From the NCBI GenBank assembly GCA_009668975.1, contig SBEG01000015.1, positions 30,073-94,072 of the forward strand: DNA of 64,000 bases, read 5' to 3'. A program made the position numbers and the translations under genes. Below the pieces are notes generated by a model. It did no database searches. It was given only the letters and a program-made list of their open reading frames with translations, and was not told where the DNA came from. Within the stretch, counting starts at the first letter, position 1; every line of letters starts with the position of its first letter. This DNA comes from Deltaproteobacteria bacterium (GTDB lineage Bacteria; Desulfobacterota; Desulfuromonadia; Geobacterales; Geobacteraceae). Positions 1 through 8,560 of the stretch are shown in pieces.

Positions 1-314
1 CTTTTACCCCGTATTGGATCTTTCATGGCTTCAGGCAGTCCCTCGAATGCGGCAACAAGCCGCTGCAAATGAGACAATCTCATTTGCATTTCATCTTGTA
101 TTTCTTGCGGTGTCAGGCTGCGTGGGACAGTCTGGAAATGAGCAAGTTGCTTCGACTCTTTACCATAAATCTTTGCCAACTGCGCTCGAACCTGAGTGCT
201 CCAAAGTTGAAGGTTGCCAATTTCCAAATTCGGTCTACTTGAGAACCTGCCCCCCCGTTCTAGAATCTGATGGAGTAACTCCAGAATTGATGTAGGTCCA
301 TTTTCCTGTGTCAT
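1..314 (-). CDS. hypothetical integron-cassette protein, 3' end outside window
   Basis: This minus-strand reading frame is open for 104 codons from the ATG at 314 to the left window edge, so only the N-terminal part is visible. The start has a good ribosome binding site (GAGGG, then ATAAA before ATG). The protein begins MTQENGPTSILELLHQ and is hydrophilic, probably helical, with no signal peptide. I do not recognise a family. Its position directly after the attC-like site at 331-402, in the same direction as the other small genes, makes it the fifth cassette of the array, counted from the integrase end. The plus-strand frame over the same bases is a shadow. Confidence 0.6.
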   Translation of the reverse strand, partial: MTQENGPTSILELLHQILERGGRFSSRPNLEIGNLQLWSTQVRAQLAKIYGKESKQLAHFQTVPRSLTPQEIQDEMQMRLSHLQRLVAAFEGLPEAMKDPIRGK

Positions 315-330
315 TTTATCCCTCTTTTTC

Positions 331-402
331 GTCTGTCAACGGGGCCGAGGCGCACCGGCGGAGCGAAGCGGAGACCGTGTGCCGCCGAGTGGTTGAGTGC
401 TC
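331..402 (-). repeat. attC-like recombination site (72 bp)
   Basis: Read on the minus strand the site runs from an R''-like box CACTCAAC to an R'-like box GTTGACA, with an imperfect inverted repeat between them (GGCGCACCGG against CCGTGTGCC on the plus strand, closed by a CGGAGCGAAGCGGAG-type hairpin tip). This is the general architecture of integron attC sites: outer AAC/GTT boxes and a foldable, poorly conserved middle. It separates the frames at 1-314 and 422-745. Confidence 0.7.
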
Positions 403-421
403 GCCTTTTGTCTTCTTTGTC

Positions 422-745
422 TTATGAAGTTTTATCTCTCTTTGGCACTTCAAAGATGAATGCCTTCCCTCTTCTTGTCGGTGCCCATCCAGCAGCAATC
501 GCTTCTTTTATTGTTGCTGTTAGCCTATCCTCAAATTCCTGTTTCGAGGGTGGCAACGCCCACCAATAATCCTGAAAATGAAAATTTATAATTAGTTCCT
601 TTGTGGCACCTTTGGTATGTACGACACTCACAGATATCCCTCGATAGTTCTCGTACATGTTTGATGCCCCACCAAGGTGCCTAATTTCCCAGGCCAGCTC
701 GATGCCGTCAATTTCGATGGTTCCTGATTTTGGTGTTTTACTCAT
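422..745 (-). CDS. hypothetical cassette protein (107 aa)
   Basis: Small soluble protein of unknown function. I use the ATG at 745 (MSKTPKSGTIEIDGIELAWE) rather than the longer upstream frame, because the upstream part runs back through the attC site at 751-822 and into the neighbouring gene. The sequence has a beta-rich N-terminal half and an aromatic FHFQDYWWALPP stretch near residue 60. No signal peptide, membrane segment or metal motif is visible. A single short gene flanked by attC-like sites on both sides fits a gene cassette. The Shine-Dalgarno sequence is weak, as is common in cassettes. Confidence 0.65.
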   Translation of the reverse strand: MSKTPKSGTIEIDGIELAWEIRHLGGASNMYENYRGISVSVVHTKGATKELIINFHFQDYWWALPPSKQEFEDRLTATIKEAIAAGWAPTRRGKAFIFEVPKRDKTS

Positions 746-750
746 TTTTT

Positions 751-822
751 CACTCAACGGCTCAGCGCTTGACCTGCCGGGCAGCCTTATCGCCCGATCA
801 CGGTCTGAGCGCTTGTTAGACC
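751..822 (-). repeat. attC-like recombination site (72 bp)
   Basis: On the plus strand the site opens with CTCAAC and ends with GTTAGAC, the expected outer boxes (RYYYAAC and GTTRRRY). The arms pair: GCGCTTGACC on the left against GGTCTGAGCGC on the right, leaving unpaired bases typical of the bottom-strand attC fold. The stop codon of the next gene (816-818) lies inside the site, a usual feature of cassettes. Confidence 0.75.
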
Positions 823-1160
823 TCGTCCTTATCATATTCAATGGGTAACACTTCGTAGTCGATGTCAGGAATAGCCCCAGTCGGTGTCTGGTCAGAGGAG
901 AGGACAAAACGATAACTGGCGCCTGTTCTAAAGGTCTCACGACCGCATCTAGGGCAAACCTGCTCATCATTTGCATTTAGAAATTGTGGTTTTTCTTTGT
1001 CTGAAGTGTTTTTCCATACTGCTTCAAGCATCCACCCGCCCCAGCCGCAGGAATCCTTCTCCGTTGCACAAACTGCATACGTCAGCCATGCTTCTTCTGG
1101 TTTCTCGACGTCTTCCTTTTCTATCTCCAGAAGCTCTTTGAATTTTCGTGGGAATCCCAT
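816..1160 (-). CDS. hypothetical cassette protein with zinc-ribbon-like cysteines (114 aa)
   Basis: Unknown function. Two cysteine pairs stand out: CATEKDSC followed by GWGGW near residues 31-43, and CPRCGRE near residues 69-75. They could form a four-Cys zinc site, though this is inferred from the spacing only. The start at 1160 has a good site (AAGGAAAGAAA before ATG). The stop falls inside the attC-like site at 751-822 and another attC-like site (1175-1233) lies just upstream, so the gene occupies one complete cassette. Confidence 0.7.
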   Translation of the reverse strand: MGFPRKFKELLEIEKEDVEKPEEAWLTYAVCATEKDSCGWGGWMLEAVWKNTSDKEKPQFLNANDEQVCPRCGRETFRTGASYRFVLSSDQTPTGAIPDIDYEVLPIEYDKDEV

Positions 1161-1174
1161 TTTCTTTCCTTATG

Positions 1175-1233
1175 GTCTAACGCCATAAGGCTGACCGGCC
1201 TGTTTTTGTGGCTGGTCGTGCCGCTAGTTATAC
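1175..1233 (-). repeat. attC-like recombination site (59 bp)
   Basis: Plus-strand sequence runs from GTCTAAC to GTTATAC, with inner arms GGCTGACCGGCC and GGCTGGTCGTGCC that can fold on each other around a T-rich tip. It has the outer-box and inverted-repeat layout of an attC site and lies between two same-strand small genes. Confidence 0.75.
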
Positions 1234-1237
1234 ATCC

Positions 1238-1606
1238 TTAGTCTGCACAATACAGAATCCGAACATCCTCTCCATTCACAAGGGCATTAAGGTCAGCCTC
1301 TGTTGTGACTTCAAACTCCGAAAAAGTGACTTCAGCGCCATCAAACTGAGTTCCATTCAAATCTGGATGTGATACGGCTAGAATCTTCCTAATGCCTGCA
1401 AACATCCACGTTGCAGGTCTATCGTTCCATACGAAAGACCCTGAGGAATCTCCTTCATCTTCTTTCGCACGTTTTATTGCTTTCTGTTCAGCTTCTTCAG
1501 GTGTGGTTGCTTCGATGAGATGGACGTTCTCCCAAACCGGATAGCCATTCTGTTTTCCATCCTTGTATTTCACAAACATTATGGCACTTGCAGCAAACCA
1601 TGGCAT
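1238..1606 (-). CDS. DUF4288-like cassette protein (122 aa)
   Basis: I recognise the general pattern of the DUF4288 family: an N-terminal MPWFAASAIMFVKYKDG, then PVWENVHLIEA, a helical segment rich in EA/EE, and WNDRPATWMFAGIRKI. Its function is unknown. The ATG at 1606 is chosen because GAGG lies 5 bases before it and because the family begins at this MPWFAAS point. An ATG at 1624 would add six residues and is possible. It forms the second cassette from the integrase end. Confidence 0.7.
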   Translation of the reverse strand: MPWFAASAIMFVKYKDGKQNGYPVWENVHLIEATTPEEAEQKAIKRAKEDEGDSSGSFVWNDRPATWMFAGIRKILAVSHPDLNGTQFDGAEVTFSEFEVTTEADLNALVNGEDVRILYCAD

Positions 1607-1629
1607 AAGCACCTCTTGATTCATCTTCT

Positions 1630-1659
1630 GTATAACTCGTTATTGACCGGCCGCGCCGG
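1630..1659 (-). repeat. half attC-like site
   Basis: GTATAAC (1630-1636) followed by TTATTGACCGGCC resembles the corresponding half of the site at 1175-1233 (GTCTAAC then AAGGCTGACCGGCC). The matching other half, which should carry a GTT box, is not found; the palindromic repeat array at 1660-1787 begins where it should be. It may be a truncated or rearranged attC. Confidence 0.45.
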
Positions 1660-1787
1660 GTTTATGTATGCATAAACCTATTAATAATACTATAAGCAAG
1701 TTTATATATGTATAAACCTGGCAGGTTTCTATTATTATAAACATTCCCTATTTTATTGCACTCTTCCGGGTTTCTAATACTATAAAC
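1660..1787. repeat. four copies of an 18-bp near-palindrome, GTTT-N10-AAAC
   Basis: The copies are at 1660-1677, 1700-1717, 1725-1742 and 1770-1787. The first two are GTTTATGTATGCATAAAC and GTTTATATATGTATAAAC; the last two begin GTTTCTA and end TATAAAC. Spacings are 22, 7 and 27 bp. Copy 4 lies inside the 3' end of the gene at 1748-2110, and copy 3 just after its stop. This could be an operator cluster, a recombinase binding region or a local expansion; the sequence alone does not decide. Confidence 0.8.
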
Positions 1788-2110
1788 TTTTCCAGCGTTG
1801 TCCCTGCGATGCAAGCGTAAGGGATAAACCAGAGTTGCTGCGAACGATCCCAACGCCCGCCCAGTTCCCGAACTTGCTCCTGCAACGACTTCTCCTGTGA
1901 GCCGATCCGCAAGGGCACAATTACTCCTGCCGGATACCTTGCCTTCGGTGGCATCCAGTCGCTTTCATCGACAATTAACTCCACGGTTTTCATTTTCTTG
2001 CAATTTTCCGCATCATAGCGATAACGGACACAAACAAGCGTATCACCATATTGCGCCGTCAACTTCTTTGTTCCTTTTTGGCCCGGTTTTAACTTTACCC
2101 GTGTTTTCAT
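1748..2110 (-). CDS. conserved hypothetical protein, first gene of the cassette array (120 aa)
   Basis: The protein starts MKTRVKLKPGQKGTKKL and has a basic N-terminus, a VCVRYRYD segment, a VELIVDESDW segment and a W-rich end (GGRWDRSQQLWFIPY). I believe similar proteins occur in other deltaproteobacteria but know no function. Small and basic, it might bind nucleic acid (inference). The start is supported by GGAG six bases upstream. It is the gene closest to the integrase remnant. Its last residues are encoded by one of the 18-bp repeats, so its C-terminus may have been altered. Confidence 0.7.
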   Translation of the reverse strand: MKTRVKLKPGQKGTKKLTAQYGDTLVCVRYRYDAENCKKMKTVELIVDESDWMPPKARYPAGVIVPLRIGSQEKSLQEQVRELGGRWDRSQQLWFIPYACIAGTTLEKFIVLETRKSAIK

Positions 2111-2193
2111 TCACTTCTCCGATCTGCCATGTGCCTCAGGCCACTTATACCACAGTCGCCACTCACGAAAAATACTTTTATTAGCAAAGCTTA

Positions 2194-2222
2194 TTGACAC
2201 ATCAATAATTTGACGCTATAGG
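2194..2222 (+). promoter_or_regulatory. sigma70-type promoter before the integrase remnant
   Basis: TTGACA at 2194-2199 and TATAGG at 2217-2222 are separated by 17 bp, facing the recombinase start at 2276. It is probably the integrase promoter. An imperfect palindrome (GTTGCCATGTGACAAC, 2222-2237) overlaps its end. I could not fix an attI site within 2111-2275. Confidence 0.55.
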
Positions 2223-2275
2223 TTGCCATGTGACAACTTTGCGGCCTTAATGTATTAGATGAGGGGGGGGGTAGT

Positions 2276-2616
2276 ATGCACCCAGTTCCTGATGTTGTTA
2301 TGCGTCACTATGAGACCGTACTCAAGATGCATGAGATTCCGCTCAACCTTTATGCAAATTACAGGAAATGGCTGAGGTATTTCCTTGATTTCCGTTTCAA
2401 GTATCTGAATTCATGTGATGGATCAGAACAGGTACGTCTATTTCTGAGAAACACACCTTCCGTCATTCCTTCGCCACCCACCTGCTCCAGGCCAATTACG
2501 ACATCCGCACGATCCAGAATCTGCTCGGCCACTCCAGCCTCAAAACCACCATGATCTACACCCATTGCGTTCCGGTCAGAACGGTGAAGGAGCCGAAAAG
2601 TCCGCTCGATCTCTGA
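2276..2616 (+). pseudogene. intI: integron-type tyrosine recombinase, internal deletion and frameshift
   Basis: The first about 57 codons from ATG 2276 give an N-terminal SAM-like piece with [12 protein letters not shown], as in the DNA-arm domain of these recombinases. The frame then changes near 2430-2450. Frame +1 continues with [28 protein letters not shown] and LKTTMIYTH, ending at the TGA at 2614-2616. These are the C-terminal catalytic H-x-x-R, the GH box and the nucleophile Tyr. The central about 200 residues of a normal 320-340 aa IntI, including the first catalytic Arg and the IntI-specific insertion, are absent. The gene faces away from the cassette-like genes, as intI does. It should be inactive. 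Confidence 0.85.
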
Positions 2617-2624
2617 AGCATGAC

Positions 2625-2660
2625 GCAAAAAAGGCGACACCCGAAAGCGTCGCCTTTTAC
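2625..2660 (-). terminator. rho-independent terminator of ettA
   Basis: On the minus strand GGCGAC and GTCGCC (2633-2654) form a hairpin followed by TTTTTT. It lies 23 bp after the ettA stop. The T-rich other side could also stop transcription from the integrase remnant. Confidence 0.85.
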
Positions 2661-2682
2661 CTCTGATAACCGAAATGTCCTG

Positions 2683-4365
<1,683 letters not shown>

Positions 4366-4534
4366 TCGTTCTTTTCTCCTTGATTCTTCACTGAAATAGT
4401 TCGCGCCGGATCTGGCCCTGAAACAGTTCCTGGCCGGTCGGCGCGATTGACGGCACCCTCTTTTACTGCTATGTATAGAAAAAATTCCGGCAGGCATTCT
4501 GTCCGGAAGAGACAAGATCCAGAAGGGGCACCCC

Positions 4535-5353
4535 ATGCAATTTCCTGAAATCAGACCCTACCTTTTTAAAATAGGCACCCTGGAAGTCCGCTGGTACGGA
4601 CTGATGTACATCCTCGGATTCCTGGCCGTGTACCTGACCGCTCTTTCCGGTGCAAAGCGCAAAAAACTGCCTCTCAGCAAAGACGACATCGCCGACCTGG
4701 TCTTCGCCCTGGCCGTCGGCCTGATTGTCGGCGCCCGTTTCGGCTACGCTCTCTTTTACAACGTTTCGTACTATCTTGCCAACCCTTTGAAGGTGTTTGC
4801 CGTCTGGGAAGGTGGCATGTCGTTCCATGGCGGACTGATCGGAACCGTGCTGGCGGCCCTGTATTTTTCCCGGAAGAAAAAAATCGGCATGCTCCAGATT
4901 GCCGACCTGATCACGCCGGCCGCCCCGATCGGCCTCGGCCTCGGGCGGCTCGGCAACTTCATCAACGGCGAATTGTACGGACGGGTTACCGACGTGCCCT
5001 GGGGAGTGGTCTTCCCCACCGGCGGCCCCCTGCCGCGCCATCCCTCCCAGCTCTACGAGGCAATCCTCGAAGGACCGGTGCTTTTCGTAATCCTCTGGCT
5101 GGTGCGCCGTTCAAACGCGCCCCCGGGGATGGTGCTCTGGGTGTTTCTCGCTTTATACGGTCTGTTCCGGCCCTTTGTGGAACTCTTCCGGGAACCTGAC
5201 CAGCAGCTCGGCTTTCTCTTCGGCGCCTTCACCATGGGGCAACTGCTGAGCCTCCCGCTCTTTCTGATCGGCACGACGATGATCGTGGTTTCCTACAAAA
5301 GAGCTTCAAAGTCCGGTACGGCAGCAAAGACACGCAAGAAGGGCAATTCGTGA
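4535..5353 (+). CDS. lgt: phosphatidylglycerol-prolipoprotein diacylglyceryl transferase
   Basis: Inner-membrane enzyme that moves the diacylglyceryl group of phosphatidylglycerol onto the lipobox Cys of prolipoproteins, the first step of lipoprotein maturation. The 272-aa product has about seven membrane segments. It shows the conserved FHGGLIG stretch near residue 97 and the Lgt signature around GLGRLGNFINGELYGR with its catalytic-region Arg and Asn. AAGGGG precedes the ATG. Several lipoproteins in this window (at 8963, 10678, 14825 and 27753) would be substrates. It converges on the rsbW-like gene with 13 bp between stops. Confidence 0.96.
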   Translation: MQFPEIRPYLFKIGTLEVRWYGLMYILGFLAVYLTALSGAKRKKLPLSKDDIADLVFALAVGLIVGARFGYALFYNVSYYLANPLKVFAVWEGGMSFHGGLIGTVLAALYFSRKKKIGMLQIADLITPAAPIGLGLGRLGNFINGELYGRVTDVPWGVVFPTGGPLPRHPSQLYEAILEGPVLFVILWLVRRSNAPPGMVLWVFLALYGLFRPFVELFREPDQQLGFLFGAFTMGQLLSLPLFLIGTTMIVVSYKRASKSGTAAKTRKKGNS

Positions 5354-5366
5354 ATTGCCCATATCC

Positions 5367-5792
5367 CTAGCGCAGCTTTTTCCACATTTCCAGGACGTTA
5401 TATTCCTGCGTCTGACGATAGACGACCGTATCCATGAGACATTTGATGATGTAAATCCCCCGGCCGTGTTCTTCCAGTTTTTCCGGATCCTGGGCACAGG
5501 CCGCGTCAAAATCGAATCCCGGCCCATGGTCATAGACCCGGATCATGAGTTCTTCCTCGGAAAGTGAAATGAAGATATGGACGGTTTTGTCCGGGTCATC
5601 TTCGTGAGCATGGCGGATCGCATTGGCCATTGCTTCCGTGAGCACCACGTTCAGATGCTGGGCAAGGGTTTCACCCTCTTTGCCCTTTTTATTCAGCTCC
5701 CGGGCCAGATCTTCACCGATCCGGCCAACCAGTTCCAGGTAGCGGGTCTGGTTGGGAACCCTCAAGTCCAGTTTCAGCACTTTCTTTCCCAT
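5367..5792 (-). CDS. RsbW-type anti-sigma/partner-switching serine kinase
   Basis: A 141-aa GHKL ATPase. The N box is LTEAMANAIRHA (about residues 51-62), the G1 box DHGPGFD (about 89-95) and the G2 box EHGRGIYII. Members of this family bind a target protein and phosphorylate the Ser of a STAS antagonist. It is the last gene of an operon with a STAS protein (38 bp upstream) and a PP2C phosphatase, a complete partner switch. No sigma factor gene is adjacent, so its target is unknown. The start has GAGGG upstream. Confidence 0.9.
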   Translation of the reverse strand: MGKKVLKLDLRVPNQTRYLELVGRIGEDLARELNKKGKEGETLAQHLNVVLTEAMANAIRHAHEDDPDKTVHIFISLSEEELMIRVYDHGPGFDFDAACAQDPEKLEEHGRGIYIIKCLMDTVVYRQTQEYNVLEMWKKLR

Positions 5793-5830
5793 GACGCCCT
5801 CTATAGCTGCACGGCACGTACTTGCTCCGG

Positions 5831-6178
5831 TTATTTTTTCCCTGACAGGGCGGCCAGCGCCTCTTCCTCGGAAACATAGATATCGAAGACCCGGTTCAGC
5901 CGGGTGAGTTCGAACATGGAGCGAACCTGATCCTGCAAGCCGGCCAAAGCCAGGGAGCCCTTGCAGGCAACAGCGTTCTTGAAGCCGGAAACCAGGGCTC
6001 CAAGGCCCGAACTGTCGATGAACCGCACCTCGGCCAGATCCACCAGCACATTCTTTGCTCCCCCTTCGAAGATTTCCTTGAGCTTCAATTTCAGGACCTC
6101 GGAGTTATGGGCGTCAAGCCGCTCGCCCTTGAAGCGGAGAGTACTTACACCGCCGTCTGCCGCTATCTCAAGTTTCAT
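5831..6178 (-). CDS. STAS-domain anti-sigma factor antagonist
   Basis: Single STAS domain of 115 aa, the size of SpoIIAA/RsbV. The phosphorylatable Ser is in FIDSSGLGALVSG (around residue 57). When unphosphorylated, such proteins sequester the partner kinase and free its target. The start has AAGAGGAG just upstream. It lies 16 bp after the phosphatase gene and before the kinase gene, so the three are probably co-translated. Confidence 0.92.
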   Translation of the reverse strand: MKLEIAADGGVSTLRFKGERLDAHNSEVLKLKLKEIFEGGAKNVLVDLAEVRFIDSSGLGALVSGFKNAVACKGSLALAGLQDQVRSMFELTRLNRVFDIYVSEEEALAALSGKK

Positions 6179-6194
6179 AAAATTCTCCTCTTAA

Positions 6195-6995
6195 TCAGTC
6201 AATCTTCAGAACCACCAGTGAAACATCGTCCCGCAGGGTCTTTCGCCCGCTGAATTCGTGTACCTGCTTGAGCACTCCCTCGATAATCTCCTCCGGTGGG
6301 GCGCCCCGGTAGGCATAGAGCGCCTGATACAATCTTTCGCTACCAAACAGTTCCCCGGAACCATTCGGGGATTCCGTGATGCCGTCGGTGTAAAAGGTCA
6401 GGACGTCGCCCTCTCTGAGAAGCAGGTTTTTTTCCTCGAACTCCACGCCTTTGAGAACGCCCAGCACCATGCCTTCAGCATCCAGCTCAAGATAGCCCGG
6501 CTGTCCGCAGCGCAGCAACAGCGGAGGATTGTGTCCGCCATTGGCATACGAGAGCAAGCGTGTTTCGGAGCTGAACTTCGCATAAAACATGCTGATAAAA
6601 AGTTCGGCCCGGCTCAGATCATCATACAGCAGCTCATTGAGAACCGCGAGCGCATCCCCGGCATTACCGGAACGAAAGGCATGGGCCCGGAGAACACTGC
6701 GTGTCTCCACCATAATCAGGGCCGAACCAAGGTTGTGCCCGGACACATCGGCAATGACCAGATCGAGGCTCGAATCGTCCCAGCGGAAAAAATCGTAGTA
6801 ATCTCCGCCCACAACGTGAGCAGGGATGGAACAGCAGGCCATACGCACCCCGAGCATGGCAGGCGGGACATCCGGCAGAAGCGACTGCTGGATCTTGCTG
6901 GCCGTTGCCATCTCTCGCGTGTATTCGTCGAGGGCCGGGATGTCCGGGTACCTGCTGTCCGGCCTGCCGACAACGCGATTGCTTTTTTTCGTCAT
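6195..6995 (-). CDS. PP2C-type (SpoIIE/RsbU) serine phosphatase
   Basis: The 266-aa protein is mostly one SpoIIE catalytic domain. It has the linker helix ASKIQQSLLP, metal-binding VGGDYYDFF and IADVSGHN, a GGHNPPLLL segment, TDGITE, and a C-terminal DDVSLVVLK. It should dephosphorylate the STAS antagonist encoded next. It lacks an N-terminal PAS, GAF or receiver domain, so the input signal must come through another protein. Its start overlaps the stop of the upstream gene by four bases (ATGA), suggesting translational coupling to the APH/AAA protein. Confidence 0.92.
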   Translation of the reverse strand: MTKKSNRVVGRPDSRYPDIPALDEYTREMATASKIQQSLLPDVPPAMLGVRMACCSIPAHVVGGDYYDFFRWDDSSLDLVIADVSGHNLGSALIMVETRSVLRAHAFRSGNAGDALAVLNELLYDDLSRAELFISMFYAKFSSETRLLSYANGGHNPPLLLRCGQPGYLELDAEGMVLGVLKGVEFEEKNLLLREGDVLTFYTDGITESPNGSGELFGSERLYQALYAYRGAPPEEIIEGVLKQVHEFSGRKTLRDDVSLVVLKID

Positions 6996-8560
6996 GTTTC
7001 ACATCCCTCCTCGATCGGCAAGACACGCCCGAGACTCTCTTCCAGCGGTAGTGAGGTATCAATCTCTACCCAGTTTTCCCGCTGCGGGTCGAGAGATTCA
7101 AAATCGTTCTTTTGCCGGGAAAAAAGTGCCCAGCGACCATCGGAAACATCACTTCCCTCAGCTTCCCGCTCCTCAAGCCGCTCCCTGCTGACCTCTTCAG
7201 GGCACCAGGCATGGAAGAGACAAAAGCGTACTCCCAACCGCCGGGCAAGGTCCACGGCCGCGGAACGGTCGGCGCTCCGGGAAAAGGAAGCATCCATAAT
7301 GACGCTGCGCCCAACCGCCAGTGTTTCTTCCGCCCTGCGGAACATTTCCCGATAGGTATCCCGGGTGAATTCCCGTGAGTAGATGCCCTGATTGTACCGG
7401 TCATGGCAGCGAGATGTCTTCGATAGACCCGCAAGTTCCTTGCGCAGCATGTCCGAGCTGAGCAATTCAAGCCCGAGTTCGAAGGAAAGTTCGCGGGCCA
7501 GGGTGCTCTTCCCCGCGCCCATCAGCCCGCTGAATACGACCAAGACCGGGGAGAGGCCGCGGCGTCTGATGTAGCCTCGGGCCAGACGGAAATGCCGCCG
7601 GGCACTCTGCCGCGCGAAATCCTTTCCGCGTTCGTCGATTTGTGGATCGTCAAGCCGGAAGCTTTCCACCTTGCCACGGACAAAAGACCGGTAGACCCGA
7701 TAGAAATCGAGTACCTTCGTCATTCCACAGTCACCGGTCAGCTTACAATACTCCTGCAGGAGGACTTCCGCAAGGTCCCGCCGGCCACGGTACTCCAGGT
7801 CCATCAGCAGAAAGGCCAGATCAGCCGCGGTATCAGAAAAGCGAAAACGGGCATTGAACTCGATACAGTCAAAAATATACACCCGGTCGGCCAGACAGAT
7901 ATTCTCGCTATGGATATCCCCATCGCAATCCCGGATGAAACCGTTGGCAACCCGCTCGGCAAAAAGCTCCCCATGTCCCGCCATGAAACGCTCAACCCAT
8001 GCGCGGATGACTTGGAAATCGGTCCGGGACAAGGTCCGGGAAAGAAACGGTTCCATCTGAAGAAAGTTTTCCGACCAGTTCCGGCGGATTACCTCAAGGC
8101 TGCCATAGGTGTCGATTTCCTTGCTCTGCTCGGCATGGAGATGGAAATCAGCGATGATCCGGGCGATCCCGCGCATATCATCTTCGCCTACCGCGTCCTG
8201 CTCCAGCAATTGGTCAAGCATCCGCCCGGCAGGAAGTCGCTTCATCTTGACCGCATAGTCGACCACGGCGCCCTCCCCGAACAGACAGACCCCGGCGGGA
8301 GATTCCCGGACCTCCACCACGCCAAGATACATGCCGGGGCACAGCCGGCGGTTGAGGCGCACCTCCTCCTCACAGTAAAAGCGCCGCCGGTCCAGGGTAA
8401 GAAAATTGAGAAAGCCGAAATCAACCGGCTTTTTAATCTTATAGACAAATCTATCCGTCAGAAAAAGTACCGACACATGGGTCTGGATAAGAGCCACCGA
8501 AGCGGTCTCTTCATCATATGCAGCCGGATCGAGTAAAGCATCAAGGTATCTGGGTTCCAT
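6992..8560 (-). CDS. APH-like kinase domain fused to P-loop (AAA_33-like) kinase
   Basis: A two-domain protein of 522 aa. Residues about 1-320 resemble the aminoglycoside/choline phosphotransferase fold (FVYKIKKPVDFGF, then GDIHSENICL and FDCIEFN, in place of the HGDLH and D-x-D catalytic motifs). Residues about 340-515 form a P-loop kinase with Walker A FSGLMGAGKSTLA and a downstream DASFSR. The same fusion is a known uncharacterised family. I use the ATG at 8560 rather than a TTG at 8584. It heads the partner-switch operon and could supply its input (inference). Substrate unknown; resistance to aminoglycosides is not implied. Confidence 0.8.
   Translation of the reverse strand: MEPRYLDALLDPAAYDEETASVALIQTHVSVLFLTDRFVYKIKKPVDFGFLNFLTLDRRRFYCEEEVRLNRRLCPGMYLGVVEVRESPAGVCLFGEGAVVDYAVKMKRLPAGRMLDQLLEQDAVGEDDMRGIARIIADFHLHAEQSKEIDTYGSLEVIRRNWSENFLQMEPFLSRTLSRTDFQVIRAWVERFMAGHGELFAERVANGFIRDCDGDIHSENICLADRVYIFDCIEFNARFRFSDTAADLAFLLMDLEYRGRRDLAEVLLQEYCKLTGDCGMTKVLDFYRVYRSFVRGKVESFRLDDPQIDERGKDFARQSARRHFRLARGYIRRRGLSPVLVVFSGLMGAGKSTLARELSFELGLELLSSDMLRKELAGLSKTSRCHDRYNQGIYSREFTRDTYREMFRRAEETLAVGRSVIMDASFSRSADRSAAVDLARRLGVRFCLFHAWCPEEVSRERLEEREAEGSDVSDGRWALFSRQKNDFESLDPQRENWVEIDTSLPLEESLGRVLPIEEGCET

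Noticed and set aside
14..295. Plus-strand open frame of 93 codons at the left edge
   Set aside because: The minus strand over the same bases is open from a well-placed ATG at 314 with a good ribosome binding site and fits the cassette orientation.
1660..1787. CRISPR array
   Set aside because: Repeats are only 18 bp and palindromic, spacers are 7 to 27 bp, and no cas gene is present.
7592..8536. Plus-strand frame of 314 codons
   Set aside because: Antisense shadow of the APH/AAA gene; no motif or ribosome binding site.
6992..8560. Aminoglycoside resistance gene
   Set aside because: The APH-like fold is shared by many small-molecule kinases; the P-loop fusion and operon context point to another role.
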